In this document: piece by piece, positions 61,841 through 64,000 of the stretch
Layout: each line of letters begins with the position of its first letter
How positions within the stretch are numbered: position 1 is the stretch's first letter
From: Hyaloscypha bicolor E
Lineage: Eukaryota > Ascomycota > Leotiomycetes > Helotiales > Hyaloscyphaceae
Direction of reading: 5' to 3'
Assembly: GCF_002865645.1 (NCBI RefSeq)
Contig: NW_020194619.1
Location: 1,896,442-1,960,441 of the forward strand
Length of the DNA stretch: 64,000 nucleotides
Notes under the pieces: generated by a model
Told to the model about the DNA's origin: nothing
The model's database searches: none
Seen by the model: the letters and a program-made list of their open reading frames with translations, nothing else
Translations under genes and position numbers: made by a program

Positions 61841-63355
61841 ATTCGATGCATGCCATGTAAATGACTCTCTATTTGAGAATGGATGCAATGATTTCACTGC
61901 GACGGAGTCTTCTGTGACATGTTTCGACAAGGTTGTAGGGTTGGTTAGCGGCAAGCTACACCCAGTCGACTGGATTATTGGTGGCGAGACCATACTGTCT
62001 AGGCAACAATGTCTATTGGGGTGGTCATGTTGGATGAGGCTCCCACCAGTCTCAATGATTGCTTATTGGTGTTAACTCCAGGTATATATGTGACCGAATC
62101 TCTTCTCGCCAGTTGCCTTTTTTTTGTAACCTACTCAACAACATCCTCTGTTTACGTCGTCTCAGAAATAACATCATTTATTAAGGTACCTAATTTGTCG
62201 CGATACTCAAGCAACATGCACAGTCACGTCAAAGTTATATTAGCCCTTGGTAATTTTGGGGTGTAAGGCAGTGCTCCGAGCCATTGATAGAGAAGGGTAC
62301 AATAAAAATGATTACAAAAGATTGACAGTGAGGTTGTCTTGGATTTATAGAAAGGGATTGCTCTTTATACAGAAAAGTAGATCAAATTCTCGAAGGCGTG
62401 GTTCGTGCGCGTAACTCGATGGATATCTTTTCACCCGAAGGACAGTGGATCGGATCGAATTCAAGTTAAAATTGATGGCTTGTGTTAGATTATCATTCTA
62501 CCTAAATGAGTTGAAACTTGCCACTTTACTCTTTTCTTCCTTCTAGAGTCTTCCTACCAATTTCCATCCTAGCTTATTCCCTGTCTTGGGGGTGGGGGGA
62601 GGAGAATTGCGCTGGGGACCCTGAGCAAACTTAATGCGTGTTGAATATCTTGGGGTCTAGCGGGCTGTCTCGACGTTGGAGGGTCTATGAGGGAGGGGGG
62701 GTTATGAATTGATAACTGACGGTTGATCGCCCAACGATCGTCTCCTTAACGGTTACAAACCAACAACTCTCCCGGGTGATGGGAATTAAAGCGTTAATCC
62801 CGGAGATTTAAGGGGTTGAAGTAATAAGGACGCCTCCGCCAGATCTATCGATTGCCTTATATAACATCGATAGCCGGCACGATGTAGATTATACCGAAAG
62901 TACCAGTGCTTAGCCCAGCTATCTTATATTTGGGGAGAGGAGGGAGTAGGGCTCTTTCAACAGATATACAGAGTAATTTGTGGCGTGCCATGGCGGGACA
63001 GTTGTGTATATTTGAGTGCGAGTTTTTAAAGCAGCGAATTTGAACAGCTGCCCATATGCGACGGCGTTTAATTGAAAGTGCCTGGTAATTGTAAGGCTAA
63101 ATGACCCACACTGGTGTAACTGAGTTTGCACCTGCTATGAAGGTAAATCTGAAGCAGTGACAGGGCTTTCTCCAAATTCTTCGCTATTAAAAAGATGACT
63201 TCTGGAATTGACACGGACTTCCTCATTAAAATATTTTGCTGCTCCTGTCTATAATGGACTATAAGCAACATTTTAGTTCGTTCTCATTTGCATCTATTCA
63301 TATTTCTGTCCATGTCGACATTGAGGATGGACAGAGATTTTCATAGGAAGGGTTA
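61841..63355. other. Intergenic region with the second copy of the 107 bp repeat
   Basis: No gene is recognised. Segment 62252-62358 is the partner of 48202-48308 and again follows decaying coding sequence by about 0.4 kb. The remainder holds G-rich runs (about 62588-62602, 62690-62702) and ordinary intergenic DNA. Confidence 0.45.
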
Positions 63356-64000
63356 CTAAAGGATTGCAACTCCATTCGGAGGACTAGCAACACCACCAGG
63401 GACCTTCAATGGCACACTGCTAAAGAAAAAGCTCCACTTATTTAACCTCCTACACTCCGTCGCTAACCTCTCCAAATCAAACAACTCCCCAATCGGCATA
63501 CCCCACCCCGCAAGTAACCACTCGTGTAACCAATGCGTATTGCTCTGAAATGGAAGTGCTTCAAAGGCTAACATATCGCCGGCAACGGCAGCAAATTCCT
63601 TCTCCCAAATCCACTTCATTGTTTCCTCTCCACTCTTTACTCCAATCGCCTTCGGTGGTGGGTTCGCAACGTAGTTCTTGGCATCATCGCCTTTGAGAGC
63701 CTCAAGTGCTTTTACGAAGCCGGAATGGACGAAGAGAATATCTCCTGGCTGGAAAGTGACGCCCTGAGCAGCGGCAATTGCGTTCAGCTCCTGGACGGTG
63801 ATCTCGGTTGTGTCGAGGACAGCTGGTTTGAGACCTTGAGATTCGGCCCAGCCTTTGTAGTCGAGGAGGACTCCACGACCGACGACACCCCCGTTTTCTA
63901 CCCAGACTACAAACTGCTCAGCATCTATTCCAGTAGCCAGATTGGAGATCTTACCATGAGTGCCAATTCTATTCGAATTATGCACATCCTCCTGCTTACA
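63356..64000 (-). CDS. Cyclase-family protein (kynurenine formamidase-like fold), partial
   Basis: The gene enters from the right edge: 64000-63955, a 57-nt intron (63898-63954), then 63897-63356. The join reads HNSNRIGTH-ENGGVVGRGVLLDY, the metal-binding/His motif region and following strand of the PF04199 cyclase family. Further family features are PGDILFVHSGF, a GDMLAFEALP stretch and HEWLLAGWGMPIGELFDL. The C-terminus is complete (VPLKVPGGVASPPNGVAIL, then TAG or TAA at 63356-63358). About 194 residues are inside the window, and the N-terminal part lies outside. Fungal members are usually annotated as putative cyclases of unknown substrate; amidohydrolase chemistry on formylated or cyclic amides is the family role. 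Confidence 0.85.
   Translation of the reverse strand, partial: CKQEDVHNSNRIGTHGKISNLATGIDAEQFVVWVENGGVVGRGVLLDYKGWAESQGLKPAVLDTTEITVQELNAIAAAQGVTFQPGDILFVHSGFVKALEALKGDDAKNYVANPPPKAIGVKSGEETMKWIWEKEFAAVAGDMLAFEALPFQSNTHWLHEWLLAGWGMPIGELFDLERLATECRRLNKWSFFFSSVPLKVPGGVASPPNGVAIL

Noticed and set aside
1..64000. tRNA or rRNA genes
   Set aside because: I saw no cloverleaf with A and B boxes and no rRNA-like block by eye; a tRNA scan was not possible.

Overview
The window is genomic DNA of a filamentous ascomycete (Pezizomycotina; a leotiomycete is a guess from the feel of the proteins, not a measured result). The grounds are genes with 47-128 nt GT-AG introns, fungus-specific families (Zn2Cys6 regulator, HET domain, HeLo-like/ULD protein, fungal protein kinases) and a block of very AT-rich DNA of about 33 kb full of decayed transposons. 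In that block CpA/TpG is rare, TpA is abundant, and conserved transposon residues are changed in the direction expected of repeat-induced point mutation (RIP; C to T or G to A).

Layout. 1-5 kb: a secreted GH28 polygalacturonase and a dead short-chain dehydrogenase. 5-15 kb: what looks like a small decaying secondary-metabolism locus. It has an adenylation-carrier-reductase (NRPS-like) enzyme whose C-terminus continues without a break into a complete gluconokinase-type domain, a Zn2Cys6 regulator with one in-frame TAG, an aldo-keto reductase with one in-frame TGA, and an MFS transporter relic cut by a 0.6 kb inverted-repeat element. 15-21 kb: a RIP-decayed Fot1/pogo transposon containing a younger, unmutated solo LTR, plus hairpin-rich sequence. 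21.5-23.5 kb: a HeLo-like/ULD gene surviving as a gene-like island. 23.5-38 kb: a 14.5 kb LTR-bounded block carrying a nested 2.7 kb integrase-type DNA transposon (Ginger-like) and a 1 kb element with a 10 bp target duplication. 38.3-46.8 kb: a terminal-inverted-repeat element split by a Ty3/gypsy chromovirus on the minus strand.

48-64 kb: gene density returns with a HET-domain gene, two fungal protein kinases of one family, a broken DUF2235 (Tle1-like alpha/beta-hydrolase) gene between them, a second copy of the 0.6 kb element, a dead fumarate-reductase-type flavoprotein gene, and the 3' part of a cyclase-family gene that runs off the right edge. HET, HeLo-like, DUF2235 and kinase genes side by side resemble a self/non-self recognition (incompatibility) neighbourhood, here partly decayed.

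Limits: no similarity searches were possible. Family calls come from motifs and remembered family features, exon joins were worked out by hand, and coordinates inside the AT-rich relics are approximate except where target duplications or repeat ends could be read.
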